DNA from: Reticulitermes lucifugus
Taxonomy: Eukaryota; Arthropoda; Insecta; Blattodea; Rhinotermitidae
NCBI GenBank assembly: GCA_026260175.1
Contig: JAKCWW010000145.1
Span: forward strand, 89,773 to 153,772
DNA length: 64,000 nt
Direction: 5' to 3'
Numbering within the stretch: position 1 is the stretch's first letter; each line of letters starts with the position of its first letter. Below are positions 23,765 through 37,334 of the stretch, piece by piece. Under the pieces are notes generated by a model. The model saw nothing but the letters and a program-made list of their open reading frames with translations, was not told the origin of the DNA and did no database searches. The position numbers and the translations under genes were made by a program.

Positions 23765-26190
23765 GTTGATTATGTAGGTACATTTTCAGAGATTTTTATC
23801 TACTTTATGTCGTCGCGGTTCCATTATCATATAAATTGGTTAGCGCAATTACACCATTAAATCTCAATGGTTATTATACGTACCCCCTCCTTTACCATTA
23901 AAATTCTGCATAATACCCACAGGATTATTTTTGACTTCGTATAAATCTCATAAATTGCCTGATTGGTTTTTGTAATTTAGAAGCAGTGTGCTTCCTGAAG
24001 TACAAAATAAATTTATAATTATTATTTACTTTCATTCCAGGCTTTACAGGCATAATCCTATCTTAGACCTAATGTTCGTAGCAAGTTTCGTGACAATCGG
24101 CCAAATTGTTCCATATTTGAAACGGCGAACCCAGAGATACAGGCAGACACATAAAAAGACACATCACGGTGTTTCACAAGTATATTTTTCCTCACCTCGT
24201 TCGAATCGAAAGTAGGCTAAAACAGCACATAGAGTTGTGTCTTAAATAAGAAACATATCCTTCGAAATACACTGCAGTTTGAGTGATTTGCTTTCTACCT
24301 TTCACTTTCATATGAACTAATTTCTCTAGCGCCGTTTCTTCACTTTCCACGATAAGTGGCAATCCATTTATTCTTTATAATATTACGAGTATTAGCATTG
24401 GAAACCGAAATATTTTGAATAAAAGTTATAAAAAGACACTGAATGGGCATAGAACATATCCTTAAAGGACGCCTTTCAGGTAAGTAACAAAAATTTTAGT
24501 TTCGCAATAAACTCAATATAGAGGAAAGCAGAACGTTTATTTTCACATGGGGCAAAGTTTGAAAAGTGATGAAGCCACTAACTGAATTCAATAAACACTG
24601 CAGTAGTAGAACAAGTAGGTTCAACATCGCCACAACAGCCCCTGCACATGGTCTCGTGCCAGTTACATCCAACCCAGGTCCTCACAAACTGTATAATTAA
24701 ATTACATCTTAATATTATCCTATAATCTCCTCAGATCTCAAAGTTGAATTCTTCCATAAAGTTCCCTACTACAATTTGGTATATATTCCTTCTTTCCTTC
24801 CTAATTTCTTGCAGGCTTCTCGAATTCACTGTCCTAAAAGTAGCGTGCTACAAGTTCATGTATATACATTAGGAATCTGCTCGTTACAGCGCGCCCTAAA
24901 TCGTTTATTGACTTCATTCTTCTCAGATCAAAATAATTTTTTAAATAAGTTTGATTCGCCTTGTAATTTAAGTTGTTCAGTCAAAATAAGAAAACGCGTT
25001 TACACCTATATAGACCTGGACGCCTTCTCCGTTCGCAGCCTCCGGAGGTAACCATGTCATGGCGAAAGAAATCCACTTTAACATGGGAATAAATAAGCCT
25101 ATAGATAATATTCTTTGCCAACTTATCCAGCACAATTTTAATCCAAACTACATATACTTATATACATACACAGATATACATACGTAATTTAATTTAAATA
25201 TGTTATACGAGATCTGGATCTTCAGATTTTCCCGAAATGAATATAACCGGAATTTTACTCTGTGCCGAAAAATACAGAATATATTTTATGCTCCCGAAGT
25301 AGTTTTTTGTACTTGTAACACAGTGCCTGATTCACTTTGTTCTGCAAATTAATTTCTCCTTCTTTTACTCTAGACTTGACTTGATTGCTTCTGAGTGTAT
25401 TCCCTTAGTTATCCTGCGTTTCTCAAGTTTGTAGTTTAATTCTGAGGAAAAATTAAGTGTGAACTTGAAGGTAAGTGAGAGAGGGAGGCGAACATTCATC
25501 TTCTCTCCTGCCTTCCAAGTCTTTCTACTACTTAGGGCATATATTTCTGTTTCTAAAAATGGAATACGTTTTCCTGCAGGTTCTTGTGCTTTACTCTCAA
25601 GGGTTTCTTCACGAAGCGGTACAGCAACCCACTGGAATACCTACTTTAGGATAAAGGAGAAAAAGAAATTCTATAGTGCGTTTCACAAAGGTATTCTTGA
25701 TACACAATAACAAACATTAATCTGCCTCTCGTAAAACATCAGAACTAATATCTCAGTTAAAGAGCATTTTGTAGTAAATCTGCATATACTTCTGTGTATA
25801 CTATAGTATTGCAGGGTATGAAATTTGGTCTCCAACTCTTAGGAAAGGAAATTGAGAACAAACTGCTGAGAAAAACAACTGAACCAAAAGAGACAGGCTG
25901 AAGAAATATGAAAAACATAATAATTTGTAATCTTCACTAAATAATATTCGTGGTCACATTACGGGTAGTGACAAAAATAGGGTAGGCAGCATGAGGAGTA
26001 TGACAAATCCGTACAAGAGTTTAGTCTAAAAACTGAATGTAAAACACCACTTGTGAAGCCAGACTTGGCTGTGAAATTAATATCTAAGCGTATCTTAAAT
26101 ACGACGAAATTAAAAAAATTAGCCTATTTCTTTCGGAATTACATAATAATTCTATAATTGTTCGTGTTAAATTAATTGATAAACTATTAA
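23765..26190. other. No gene; possible LINE 3' end near 24040-24180
   Basis: The words gcaagtttcgtgacaatcgg and cagagatacaggcagacaca near 24080-24160 resemble 3' ends of arthropod LINEs, but no reading frame remains. A weaker relative is at about 38920-39060 (ggacgggcggacggaaacac). The rest shows nothing. Confidence 0.35.
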
Positions 26191-26195
26191 TTATC

Positions 26196-26272
26196 GAATT
26201 GTGGGCTGGGTTAATCCGGTTCAGAATAAAATCCAGTGACGTGATCTTGTCAACACAGCCTTGTAACATTCA
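26196..26272 (+). repeat. Dispersed CCAGTGACG-type repeat fragment
   Basis: Words gggttaatccggttcagaat, aaaatccagtgacgtgatct and tgtcaacacagccttgtaac define this copy. Relatives lie near 16210, 33890 and 56845. Nature unknown. Confidence 0.55.
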
Positions 26273-26689
26273 ATTCCAAAAAAGACGAAGAATTTCTTAA
26301 CCTGAGAACCGGCTGCCATGTAGATTCTGCTCCACAAAGCCAGTTAGTTCCACATTCAGCATATAAATGTACTGTCATATCGAATACTGATTACTTTAAA
26401 ATCGGCTCTTTACGAGAAAACATAAACTTCCATTTTTTCTATGTAACGCCATGTCCATTTTACCTGTACTTTTATCTTTTCTTACGGATGTAAAGGACGC
26501 GCCTCATACCTAATGTCATTTATGGCCAATCAATTGAGACTTTCATGACTAACGTGAAATATTTCATTAGAAAACCCAAATATAGGTATGATGCTTTCTC
26601 TAACAAGTGCTGAGTTTCTTTTCATATCCTGTACGTACTGGAAGTACAAGTATCAGCAATATAAATTTAGCGTGGCTTAGATGTTGGCC

Positions 26690-26850
26690 AACGCCTGTGG
26701 CTACACAGGGTCAGACCGAAATTCGATCTTAGTGAAAGGAAGAGTAAAACTTTCTCTCTTCGCCATCAGATCCGTTAACCACTAAAATTCACTCGGGCGA
26801 TTATCAGTTTAAGTGTTGAAGCGGCTGATCACCCGAGAGACTTTTAGTGC
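26690..26850 (+). repeat. Possible SINE head followed by a hairpin
   Basis: The stretch gtggcttagatgttggccaa to gaaattcgatcttagt has the spacing of a tRNA-like A and B box, although the B box is imperfect. Next, 26780-26806 and 26826-26849 form an inverted repeat (cactaaaa with ttttagtg, ctcggg with cccgag). Confidence 0.45.
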
Positions 26851-28310
26851 TTTTTTCGCCACGAAATCTGGAGAATGCTTTCTACTGTAACGAACACACG
26901 GAGACTCAGCACCTCGCCTTTATAAAGTGGCAGTTAACGTTTTAAAGAGGAAATTTAATCTAAATTATACATAAAAGTTTATTTCGTACCTCAGAGTCAA
27001 CAGTCACGTCTCCATTACAAAGACCAATCAGTTAGTGCTGTTTAAAGAAATAATCACTCTTTACTTGCAGAATAATATGAAGCACACGAACATGCCCGTT
27101 GTGCGGAATCATACAGAAACTCTGAATTTTAAACTTCTGATACCTGTACGCTTAGGGCAGTAAATTTTAAAGGTTCAACGAAGGATTCAGTTATATCTCT
27201 ACTGTAAACCGGTTTTCCAAACTTTGTTAACTGTTAATGTTCTTTAGTTAAACACGTGTTGTTGATTTAACTTGCCCCTGAACAGGGTCGCCTGCCCTAC
27301 TTCCAAAATTATTTCTAAAAATAAAAGCACGGGGACATACTATTTTGGACTTAGTTACTCTATTTACTAGTACACAAGAAGCGTCTTTGTTTAGAATCCA
27401 AATTTAAAAAAAAGTACTTTAATGAATAAAACTTTTTTAATATTTACGTCAATTATAAGGGGAATAAACGTCCCTCAAGTAACTAACAGACAGAATCGCC
27501 AAATCGTGAGATTATTGTATACAACACACTTTATGGATCGCACGAACCTTATCAATAAGTATAACACACAGTACTGATACATCGTACAGCTCACAAGCCA
27601 ATGTATTAGGCGAAATATTTGTATGCAATTTTATCCAGTAGATAAATGCCTTTTTTTGATTAAGTCACATACTGAATAGATCCAAGTTGTGATTGGAGAG
27701 GTTTTGTTTCTAATGTAATCATTCAAACTCGCAAATGTTCAAACAAACTCACAAACATATGGCGTGTTTTTGTTTCACAAATACCAACAATCGAAGATGT
27801 GACTGTTGACAGAGAGTGGCCAGGTAATAAATTTAAACGCATGAGACAAGCAGAAAATTACCTTTATCAGAAGAAATATTATAATATAAACTGAAAACAG
27901 ACCAAGGTAGAATATATTTCCAGAATAAAACAGAACAATAATAAAGAGAAAATGACGAATCATAAAGTCACGGTTTATAAAACCCAAGACTGTCTAGTAC
28001 AGGAATGGTAACGTCAAAGCTAGACAGTTTTAGATGAAAAATGCCTCGAGCTGCTGAATTGTGGAAACACAGAGCACACGTGTGCTTGTCAGGTTGAACC
28101 TAATGTTGATTTCTTGGTATATGTAACTGCGCTTTAATAACTGAATTACGTAGTGTCGAAAAAGCAGGATTATTTGAGCCGTTCATAAGCAAAGTGTTGT
28201 AAGTCACTATTTAAAGGAAAATTAAATACAGTCAGTTCTGAAACGCGTGCTTCGTTAAGGCGAATTGGCTACAATACAATTGATAAATAGGTGAACACTC
28301 TTTGTATAGG
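26851..28310. other. No feature recognised
   Basis: AT-rich sequence; open frames are short and unconvincing. Confidence 0.5.
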
Positions 28311-28587
28311 GTGGACCGGAATAGCGTAGTCGGTATAGCGACTCGCTACGGGTTGCACGGTCCGGGGATCGAATCCCGGTGGGGGCGAGATTTTCCGCAC
28401 CTGTCCAGACCGGTCCTGGGGGCTCACCCATCCTCCTGTACAATGGGTACCGCGTCTCTTTCCTGGGCATAAAGCGGCCGGGGTGTGGCATTGACCACCC
28501 ACCCCAACTAACTCCGAGGTTAAAGAAAAAGTACAGCTATACCTCTACTTACCCTTCATGGTCTGTTCTAGGGTGAACTCTACATTA
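28311..28587 (+). repeat. tRNA-derived SINE, family A, well preserved
   Basis: The head reads ggaatagcgtagtcggtata, gcgactcgctacgggttgca and B box ggggatcgaatcccgg (about 28364-28379). The body words are those at 15841-16124, ending gttctagggtgaactcta. Both polymerase III promoter boxes look intact. Confidence 0.92.
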
Positions 28588-31500
28588 CCTGTTGGTATAA
28601 GGCGAACTTTCTTAAAAGAACGCAACAATCGCTTTATAGCAGAATTGACTGCACATGCTTGTACGGTATCACAACACTGATACCTACAAACAGGCAAAAT
28701 AGTGTAAGCTGTGGTTATTAATTTACCCTTACGATCACACCTTATATCCAGGTCGGTCAATGATAATCCCATTGCGTTGACGGGATAAAATGTGTTAAGT
28801 TCTCCAATGGAAGAGACTGTGAACTACGCCACTTTACATTCCAGGAGATCATTTATAAACGAAAAATATCAAAAAGTTGGTAAATTACCTAATATAATCT
28901 ATTTTACAACACTATCTTGGAATATGAAAGGACATACGAAAAGAAGCAAACCCTCAGGCATGACAGCATTCCATCACATCGATACTTGAAACATGGTACT
29001 CCGGATTACGAGGCAAGTACTGAACACCAAACAGCAGTGTCGTATCAAATTGTCATAGATTGTGTTAGCTGTAAATTTTTTATACATAGAACGAGAAAGC
29101 ACACTTTAACCGAATTTTTTAGAATAAATTTTATAATAAGATTACTGCTCACTTCCACGTATTATGGCTTATAAATATATATTCCTGATGACACAATAAA
29201 AGTAAACCAAAAATTCCACCTTTCTAATGTTTTTAAATAAACACTTCTAAAAATAAAGTACGTTAGGTCACGCATTTTCTAACTCTTATTGTTTTGCGGT
29301 CGCATGTTTGTTGATTTACCCAGCCAAAATTTGCAATAGAATGAGAGAGATGTGAGCATACACCGTTTTATGCGCTGTGAAAAAAAAACTTAGGATTGTA
29401 GTCTAGTAAAAATTCCGTATCTGGAGAGATAGAGGAAACGGGAGAAACCAAAAGGCTATGCGTAAGGTGAATACTACATCTATATCTCAGTCTCAGATAA
29501 GAACTTTGTTAAAAATTACGACTACACGCTACGCTCTTAGACCCAAACCCATAATTTTAAAGCGACTGATAACGTAATCCACTATCATTCAAAAAACCGC
29601 TATATAAAAACCCAAAACTAAAATTTATTTTTGTGTGAGAGAATTACTAATCTTATCAACTTTCTAAAATCTGTAAAAAAGGAGTGCGTACGAAATCGTT
29701 CTATTTTAAAACTTTAAATTGATTTGTTAATTTTGCCAGGAGATGGTTCAGGACTTTATCTGCAGCAATGGACTAACTGTAACTGTAACTCGTGACACGA
29801 ATTTTCCAATGCATATACACAAGCACACACTATGCGGTACGGCCGCCTCATAGTACAATCTCAGTTATATGTAATATTAATGTTATCACAGACTTGTGGA
29901 AATGAGCACTTTAAGCATCAGATCACATCTCTCATATTATACAGCACAGCAAGCCAACACCATAAATTGTTATTTAATTACTTACGTAGTTCCATAGGCT
30001 ATTTACGAAAAATACATGCAATTGGTATGTGTTTCTGTTAACTTGTGGGACTCATATTTCCTCAAGACTACAGAAAGCCTAGTGATCTTTCTTCTATGCT
30101 GAAGGCTAGTAAGGCGGGCTTAATTCATGCTCTCTGCTGCGCGAGCTGATGGAAGGGACTTGTGTGAAAATTATTACTCTATTAATATTAATCTGGGCCC
30201 GAGTGTACGCCATACATTCCATGTTGACATCTCCATTATGCATGCTCCAGAACCCCACCTTGTGTTCTCCCTTCTACCTAGACCTAAGGAGCGCAGTTTA
30301 CACTGAGGTGATTGTTACACACTACAGGGACTTCCTAAAGAAGGGCTTCACATACTAAAAGCCAAAAAGTAAATTTTATTTCTTAATATCTTTATTTTTT
30401 ATGAGTACATGAACTGGAATTTTAGAGCATCTTGAAAAGGAAGCGATGTAAATTAGAACTATCCTGTAAGTTCACGTTGTAACATCAGCCTCTGTTTCTT
30501 GCAAATTAAATTTTATAATAGCAATTTCACGTATCGACGTAGAAAATACACATGTAAATGACAACCCTTACAGTCAGATACAAACTGACTTACTCCTAAT
30601 TACCGAATGTTGGTCCAGAAAAATCGGTTGATGTCAAAATTTAGTAACCGGAATAAAATAATAAATCATAATTAATTTCAAGAAGTGAAAAGCAAATAAA
30701 TTTCCGGGAATTATTTCTGCTTCTTATTTGGAAATCTCTTAGGGTTCCGTCTCTTATCTAAGAAAACACTAAAATACACACAGCTATCGTTCAGTTGTTC
30801 TATGTGGGTGTGATAATACTTGTGCTTAAGAGACTATATCTGAATGGAGGTATAGATCCACCTTGGCACCACATACAGATGTGTTGTTAACTACACGCTC
30901 CTGCCGCTGCTTCTCAAAAGCACTGTCTGGGTCCTAGAGACGTCTGGATGTGGTGTAACATTACCTGATGTTACAATCAATCGACCGAAGTTATCACAGA
31001 ACACCTATACGGATATACATTTTCAATAAGCAAACAATTAACCAAGGAACACTGTGAAGCAAACTCCTACTTCAGAAGCCGACAGTAGCTGAGATAGTTT
31101 GGAAATGCCACATCTTTGATAGAACCAGGTCCATTACGTGTTCACGAAAGTCCGCCACTACAGCTTACCCCCAGCCAACTGACATCACTCCACACACTGA
31201 TAGATCGTTAACATCCATTTTGGTATTAATCTATTAAAACCTCCCAAGCGATCTCTTCCCTTCAGCTTCACCGACAAAAAGATTGTATTTATTCCTTACC
31301 GCACATGAGTGTGGTAAACGCCCCAGCCCCCTTTACCTTCCTTTTGGTCATCCTGGTCAATGGCACTAATTATGTAGCTTCTTTGCTTATGATATGTCCA
31401 ACTTTCAGCCATTTTCTGTCTCTATGATTAAAAACTTCCCCTCATCGTCACGAACACTCTTAGGGCAAGACACTAAGTTTCTCGTCCATTGAATACAAGA

Positions 31501-31616
31501 GAAAATATTGTAGCTTTCTCTTTAACGTTATCAGACAGGCAACCTGAAGGTAAAAGATTCTTAACTGAAGTGTACTAAGTACTAATCTGCCCGTAAAATC
31601 TGCCTGCATAAATATG
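28588..31616. other. No gene or repeat recognised
   Basis: About 3 kb of AT-rich DNA. Open frames up to 85 codons (28917-29174) show no motif. No terminal inverted repeats were found. Confidence 0.5.
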
Positions 31617-31731
31617 AGGTACTATATAAACAATTAATCACAACATTTTTTATAGCTCTTTTATACTTTGAAAAAGAAAAGAGCTATAAAAAGACTTGTG
31701 ATTAACGGTTTATATAGCACCTTCTTTACGA
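31617..31731. repeat. Hairpin (about 48-bp arms)
   Basis: 31617-31665 (ggtactatataaacaattaa, tcacaacattttttatagct) pairs with 31678-31731 (reverse complement aaggtgctatataaaccgtt, aatcacaagtctttttatag). A loop of about 12-15 bases separates them. The arms differ at only a few positions. No coding or transposon end was recognised. Confidence 0.85.
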
Positions 31732-32454
31732 GTGTCACAACGGGATGTCTAAATTAAAGTTTACATGGAAGAATTAAATACAATTTGATATTTTACTGTT
31801 TAATTTATTTGGTACAGTGAGATTCACAGCGATATGCGTCAAGATATTCATGTTGATTCTTCTATTACGTATCCCTTTCACAATCATAAAGGTTATGTTG
31901 ACTGAAATAATAGCAACAGTGCTAGTTAAAAAGGCGTATTAAATGAAAAGAGAAACATCTTTTTCTACTGATTTTGATAGTTAATGTAGATTCCAGATCT
32001 TGACAATAAACTGTTAAGAAAATTGTAATTATCACTTCACATAAAAATGCTTACCTCTAGTACAGATTTATGTTAGTGTGTTCACCTGAGAGAGAAGTGA
32101 AAGAGTATGGGTTGCCATTTTCAGTCATTGCCGTATTAACAAATGTCATTCTGAGAACCCTGTACTATTGACTTATGAAATGTTAAGCTTTTCAGTGGAC
32201 AATACGAGTATAACATTTATATCCACAATAAGAAAACTAATGTGTGTTACAAATACTGGGTAATTGTTTTTGAAGCCAAACAATTCAGTGTATTCGGAGT
32301 AAAATCAAACTTGCTGTACAATGTTACTGTTACTAACTGAATGGAAAAGATGTTGAGCAAAGCACTCGTGGTTTACCTACGGTACGTCCCCAAAAATTGT
32401 AGGGAAAGAATAAAGAAAATCAAAAAGAAAAAATCTTCAATTAGTATATTTGGC
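31732..32454. other. No feature recognised
   Basis: AT-rich spacer with nothing supportable. Confidence 0.5.
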
Positions 32455-32525
32455 CTCTGTGTTGCGATTCGAACCCCAGATCTTTCAAATAAGAAACATG
32501 AAGGGTATCAACTCAACCATGACGT
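32455..32525 (-). repeat. tRNA-like SINE head candidate
   Basis: The minus strand reads catggttgagttgataccct, an A-box-like start, and tctggggttcgaatcgc as B box, 35 bases apart. The downstream body is unlike families A to D. Confidence 0.5.
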
Positions 32526-32550
32526 TAAATTAGAAAGACAGTTGTTTGAG

Positions 32551-32571
32551 AGAGAGAGAGAGAGAGAGACG
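32551..32571 (+). repeat. (GA)n microsatellite
   Basis: A run of ga dinucleotides lies directly before the hAT-like MITE. Confidence 0.9.
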
Positions 32572-32582
32572 GAGAGTATAGC

Positions 32583-32730
32583 TGAGGGGTGCGCAAATCC
32601 CGGGCGCCAGGTCTTCCGGGCGACTTTTGTAAGGGCGCGCCTAATATTCGTGGGTTCTCAGTACGGAACTTGATCCACGACACCATTCTGGTGCCTAGAA
32701 TTTTGATATGGAAAATCTGTGCACCCCTCG
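32583..32730. mobile_element. hAT-like MITE, about 150 bp
   Basis: The left end gaggggtgcgcaaatcccgg and the reversed right end gaggggtgcacagattttcc are inverted. The internal words ccaggtcttccgggcgac and tctggtgcctagaattttga match the copy at 36161-36320. The ends resemble the CAGGGGTG termini of hAT transposons. No transposase is present. Confidence 0.7.
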
Positions 32731-33432
32731 TACAGCTGCTACTAAATTTGTAATGGCGATAAACATTGGCCTTCTTCGTGTCAGAAACATACGCTACACA
32801 GTAAGACCAAATTACGTAAACCTCCCAAAGCAAACTCTTTAGAGACAACAGGATTTTACAACCTGAGAAGATGACACTGTGCAAAACCTCCATTGAGCTC
32901 CGCAATCCAGTAACACGTGATCATTAGCACCCAGGCTACCCCTTTAGCCCCCTCACCTACAAGTTTTCATGGTAAGCGTAAACTGTGTGTATCGTGCAGA
33001 TGGCAACTTTGATAAGGTTTGGGGGACGAAACCGTCCGCAATAATGGCACAGATGAGGGCAGCCCATCCTCCTCCACCCCCAAGTCGAACGATATAGTTA
33101 AAGGGACAGAAGCAAACTTGGACAGGATCGATGCATCGTCAGGGGTCTCAAGCAGACACTAAATGGGCGCCTTCAGCAAACACTTGCAGCAGAAGTGCAA
33201 AGTAACCGCATAAATCTGAAGTACATTTTTATCGCTTCAAACCCAATGGTAGGCCTAAATACACATACCGCGCTCTGCAACATTCAAAGCTCTACATTTC
33301 GCCACACAGCATTTCGCACAATTTTACAGACACTACCGATCACTTCCGTAAACAGCATTAACGGATTTGTCTTTATCATGGAGACGGAGTTTGTTCACTG
33401 AGAGGTAAGTACTGACTGTGCATAATTCAGAT

Positions 33433-33629
33433 CAGGGGTGTACAAAATTTTGTGGCAAATGTCCACAACCATCATTGTGGGCTGATTTGCGGCCTCTCCT
33501 ACAAAAATCACAATAAGCGGTAAACCTAACAACATAAATTATTGTGTAATTTGTAGAGTATATATAATTTACAAATGTGGCCGGGAACCGCATAACAGAA
33601 ACTGGCAGGCCGCCGGTTGGGTGCCCCTG
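33433..33629. mobile_element. hAT-like MITE, 197 bp
   Basis: The left terminus is CAGGGGTGTACAAAATTTTG and the reversed right terminus is CAGGGGCACCCAACCGGCGG. The flanks attcagat and atttattt could be a decayed 8-bp duplication. The internal sequence differs from the 32583 and 36161 copies. Confidence 0.75.
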
Positions 33630-33834
33630 ATTTATTTTATTTTCAGTTTCAAAAAGTTGAATTCTGTGCAATGCGAGGTAAATATGATTTTTAAAATTGT
33701 ATTAAATCATAGTAAATATACCTGTAAAACTATTTAGTACATGGACTGTAAGAGCACAGTTTTTTCAGAAAGCCTTTAATTTAGGGAAGAGGCCACATGT
33801 GAGATCTAGACAGAGACAGCGGGGCGCTGTTAGA

Positions 33835-33920
33835 ATGGATTGAACTATGTGTCATTACATGTCTGATTTATGTAGTCCAGAATTCGATCCAGTAGCTAGA
33901 TCTTGTAAACACGGCAATGA
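33835..33920 (+). repeat. Dispersed CCAGTGACG-type repeat fragment, diverged
   Basis: The words gtagtccagaattcgatcca and tagctagatcttgtaaacac match the order seen at 26215-26265. Confidence 0.4.
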
Positions 33921-35540
33921 AAATAGGGTTTTTAGGAACAATTAGGAATTTCGTTACAATATAAATGATTATTAGCACAATATGCATAAAGAAGATCCCT
34001 GATTCAAATGCTAATATTTTCTCAACTAGTCAACATCAACCTCAGAACTGTTGTATTATTCTATATAATAGTACCTATTTATGTTTTCGGATAAACAATT
34101 ATCGTCATACATTCCTACGATTTGATTTCAATAGCGAAAAAGCACAATCTTGTATCAAATAAAATAGGGTGTATAGTTCTATGTTTTATCCCGCTTTGTA
34201 TATTGGGTTTAGGAAATACACGAACTTTTCAAAACAAGATTGTTTACGTTGTAAAGTTTATTAAGCCCGTCCAAGTATCGCCATTATTCTCTCGTGCCTA
34301 TACGAATTTAACACTTGTCTGTCGTTATATTTTACGACTGAAGTCTGCTGACATATTTTTGAAGTGTTTTGTGCGGAAATGATCCGGTTTCTTACGAGCT
34401 CAACCAGTTGTAACTTTCTATATTGGGTTTATAAAAACAAAAATGACTACGAAATGGCAGATTTCGTATTGTAGATTTTAAACATGCGGACAGGCGAGTA
34501 ATGGCAGGATTGCAATGTTACTAAGACCTATACAACATGCATAAGCAACTGCTCATGCCATTTTTATGGCTTGGCGAAACAGCGCCAATTAAGTTCACCA
34601 CTACCCGTTTATTATTATCATTATTATTACTATTATTATTATTAAGTTTATAACTAATTACATTTATTGATATACATTTTACCACTTTAGAAACTAAGCC
34701 TGTCTTGTCTCTGTCAAATCAGATTCTTGGGTTCTTGATCTTCTATTAAAAAAGGATATTCTGAAATTCATTTATACAAAGGAGTCGCCTAAAACATTCC
34801 ATTTCCACAAAAAAATTACGTTAAGTTTGAAAGTCACGAGAGAAATCGTCCAGCCGCACTAACGAAGGCTAAGAACTGCCGATTAGTCCAAGCCTCAGAA
34901 CAACAACCCTTTAGTCAGTATTTCTTTATTTCTCTGTATCTTCGGTCGATTTCTGGACACTAACGTGAGACAGACCTCGACAGGTGCCTTACAACTCACT
35001 ATCTAGGCAACTATCCATCTCATTCGACCTGAGTAACCTCTTCTGTTAAAGCAGCATTATTAAATAACCTAACGAAAGCTCAATGTATACAAAAGTACAC
35101 AGTCGTGTTTTCCTTTACTGCTTCATTATCAATTTAATTATTCTTTGTTCTAGACTATCTAATCTGAACTTGCTTACGACAAATCGAAATCACATTGACG
35201 AAGCAATTAACAGTAAATTAATTCGGGCAACGCTTGCTACCAACCAGTTCAAAATCTTTGTCTTCTCGTCTTGCATCTAAGAAATTAAGTATTAAATGTT
35301 TAGAACTACAATTCTATGTATGTTTCTTTATGAGAGTAAAACTTGGTTTGTCGTCCCAAGGGAAATTCATAATTTGGGGTGTTATCTGAGAACAAACTGC
35401 TGAGGAGGAACTTTGATCATAGGAGGGAAGAAGTAGCAGCAGGCTGCAGAATAATCTATAAAAAGAAACTGCATAAATTGTACTTTTCAATAATATAAGG
35501 ATGGTAAAATCGAAAAACATTAAATGACCGGAATATGTCG
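33921..35540. other. No gene; (TTA)n at about 34612-34644
   Basis: A tta/att microsatellite is the only feature seen. Open frames at 33965-34382 have unusually high AT content and no motif. Confidence 0.5.
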
Positions 35541-35544
35541 TAAG

Positions 35545-35662
35545 ACGCAGGCGTGTGTGTGTGTGCGTGTATGTGTTGTGTACAGGCACGTGCGTGTGTG
35601 TGTACAGGCACGTGTGTGCGTGTGTGCATGTGAGTGCGTGTGGGTGGGTGGGTGGGTGGGCG
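35545..35662 (+). repeat. (GT)n / (GGTG)n microsatellite
   Basis: gtgtgtgtgtgtgcgtgt runs pass into gtgggtgggtgggtggg near 35640-35660. The word tacaggcacgtg occurs twice (35581 and 35603). Confidence 0.9.
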
Positions 35663-36160
35663 TGGCTACGGGTTTATTCTTCTCGGCCTCTCAGGCGATT
35701 TGAGCTTTAGGTGGGAGAGCTAAGAAATATATAAGGAGGGTTTCAGTCGGAAAATTGAAGAGGCTTAGGCGCTGGTTACTGCACAAACACGGATCTCACT
35801 GAACTAGGATAAAGGTCTGGATTGGATTCATGTTGTTCGTGATATGGATGAATGACAGGCTAGTATGGAAATATAATGAAACGTCGGGGCCATAGAAGTG
35901 CGAAATCGTGGAAAATCTGAGAGAACATCATGTTATGAAAGATGGGGTTAGTTACCAGCGACAAAATATGCAGCCCGAATTGAAGTGTGTGTGAATGATC
36001 AAGGTCCTTCAACTACACAGAACTAGGGAGAGAGCGGTCATGGCTAAATCTAATTTTCACTCTGCCACCACATGGAGATGATAAAGCGACGAAATGCATA
36101 GACATAGCCATTAACGTTTGTTAGTACTCAGACCGAGAACCTCACAAATATGATGCAGAC

Positions 36161-36320
36161 CAGGGATTCACAAATCCAGGGAGCTAGGTCCCCCGGACCA
36201 ATAAACTTTTTACGGTGGCGTATTTGTAGGTCCTCAGCATACAACAAGATTCATATCACCGATCTGGCGCCTAGATTTTAAGGTGGTCCCTAGATTTTTG
36301 AAAAAATTTTTGTACCCCTG
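36161..36320. mobile_element. hAT-like MITE, 160 bp
   Basis: The left end cagggattcacaaatccagg and the reversed right end caggggtacaaaaatttttt are inverted. The internal word gatctggcgcctagatttta aligns with the 32583-32730 copy. A lone related terminus (ttgcacacccctg) lies at about 36383-36395. Confidence 0.7.
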
Positions 36321-36395
36321 ATTTAGGCCCATCATGGTGGAAACAGCTTGCTTAGTTTCAGTTTATCAGAACTTTCAAAAGAAATTGCACACCCC

Positions 36396-37330
36396 TGTAT
36401 TACACCCACTGCACTAGCAAGTTCGTCAGACTTCCCAGTGGCAGTATTGTTGGTGCAAACAATAATGACCATAATGACCAAGTTTAATTATCATTTAACA
36501 AGGAACCCTGAATAAGCAGTAGAACTCATTAAATCCTAGACTTTATCTCTACAGATCTATTAAAGACAAGGAGCCCGGAACTTTGTTTAATATTTTCGTC
36601 GTAGCTGGAGGGATTGTCCTCTAAGTAAGGCGCGACCCTTGCAATTGCTAATGAAAAGGTAACTTGAGTTCGGAAGAGATAAGAGGTTAATGGACCGCGC
36701 TGATGGTAGATCCAAAAAATAATACATTCATGACCCCTAACAAACTTGCCATTTTGGTTCTCATAGGTGTTTTAAAGGTGGTCTCTTTATCTTTAAGGAC
36801 GAACATAAATTACATTGCTTGAAAATAGAGATATGAAGAAAATATACGGATATTAAGGGAGTGTAATAAGTGGAAAATTAATGTATTATTAATTATTGCG
36901 TTAGTTTATAAGGAAGCAAGTTCTAGTCGTTCTTTTAGTGTCTACTGCAGTCTGGATGAAACACGGTTTATACTTAATTTACAAGTTTCCGTACAAAATA
37001 TTTCGAGGAGAGATTAATATAAACTTACAGTCAGAAATAATTATGAATTTCCCAAGGAAGTCACTTTACATCCAGGAATACTAGATCACTGTTTGATTTG
37101 TCACTTCAAGTAATCAACAGGCTAACTCAGCGTTCTGTACATCCCCTTTAATTCAAGTAGGCATTATTTTAATAAATTAATATTTAAGGCGCCATCTTAG
37201 ATATTCCTTCTTATCCACGTATTTTCTTTTCAAACGTTAACTTTGTCGTGTCTTACGTCATACGGGGGAACATTTCAAGACTTACGACAATTTGTAGATC
37301 TCCATGTACGTAATATCCTTACTGTGAGTG
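36396..37330. other. No feature recognised
   Basis: AT-rich sequence without supportable coding or repeat features. Confidence 0.5.
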
Positions 37331-37334
37331 GGTG

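Noticed and set aside
28311-28400. Functional tRNA gene
   Set aside because: The head has A and B boxes but cannot form a complete cloverleaf with acceptor stem, and it leads into a repeated SINE body.
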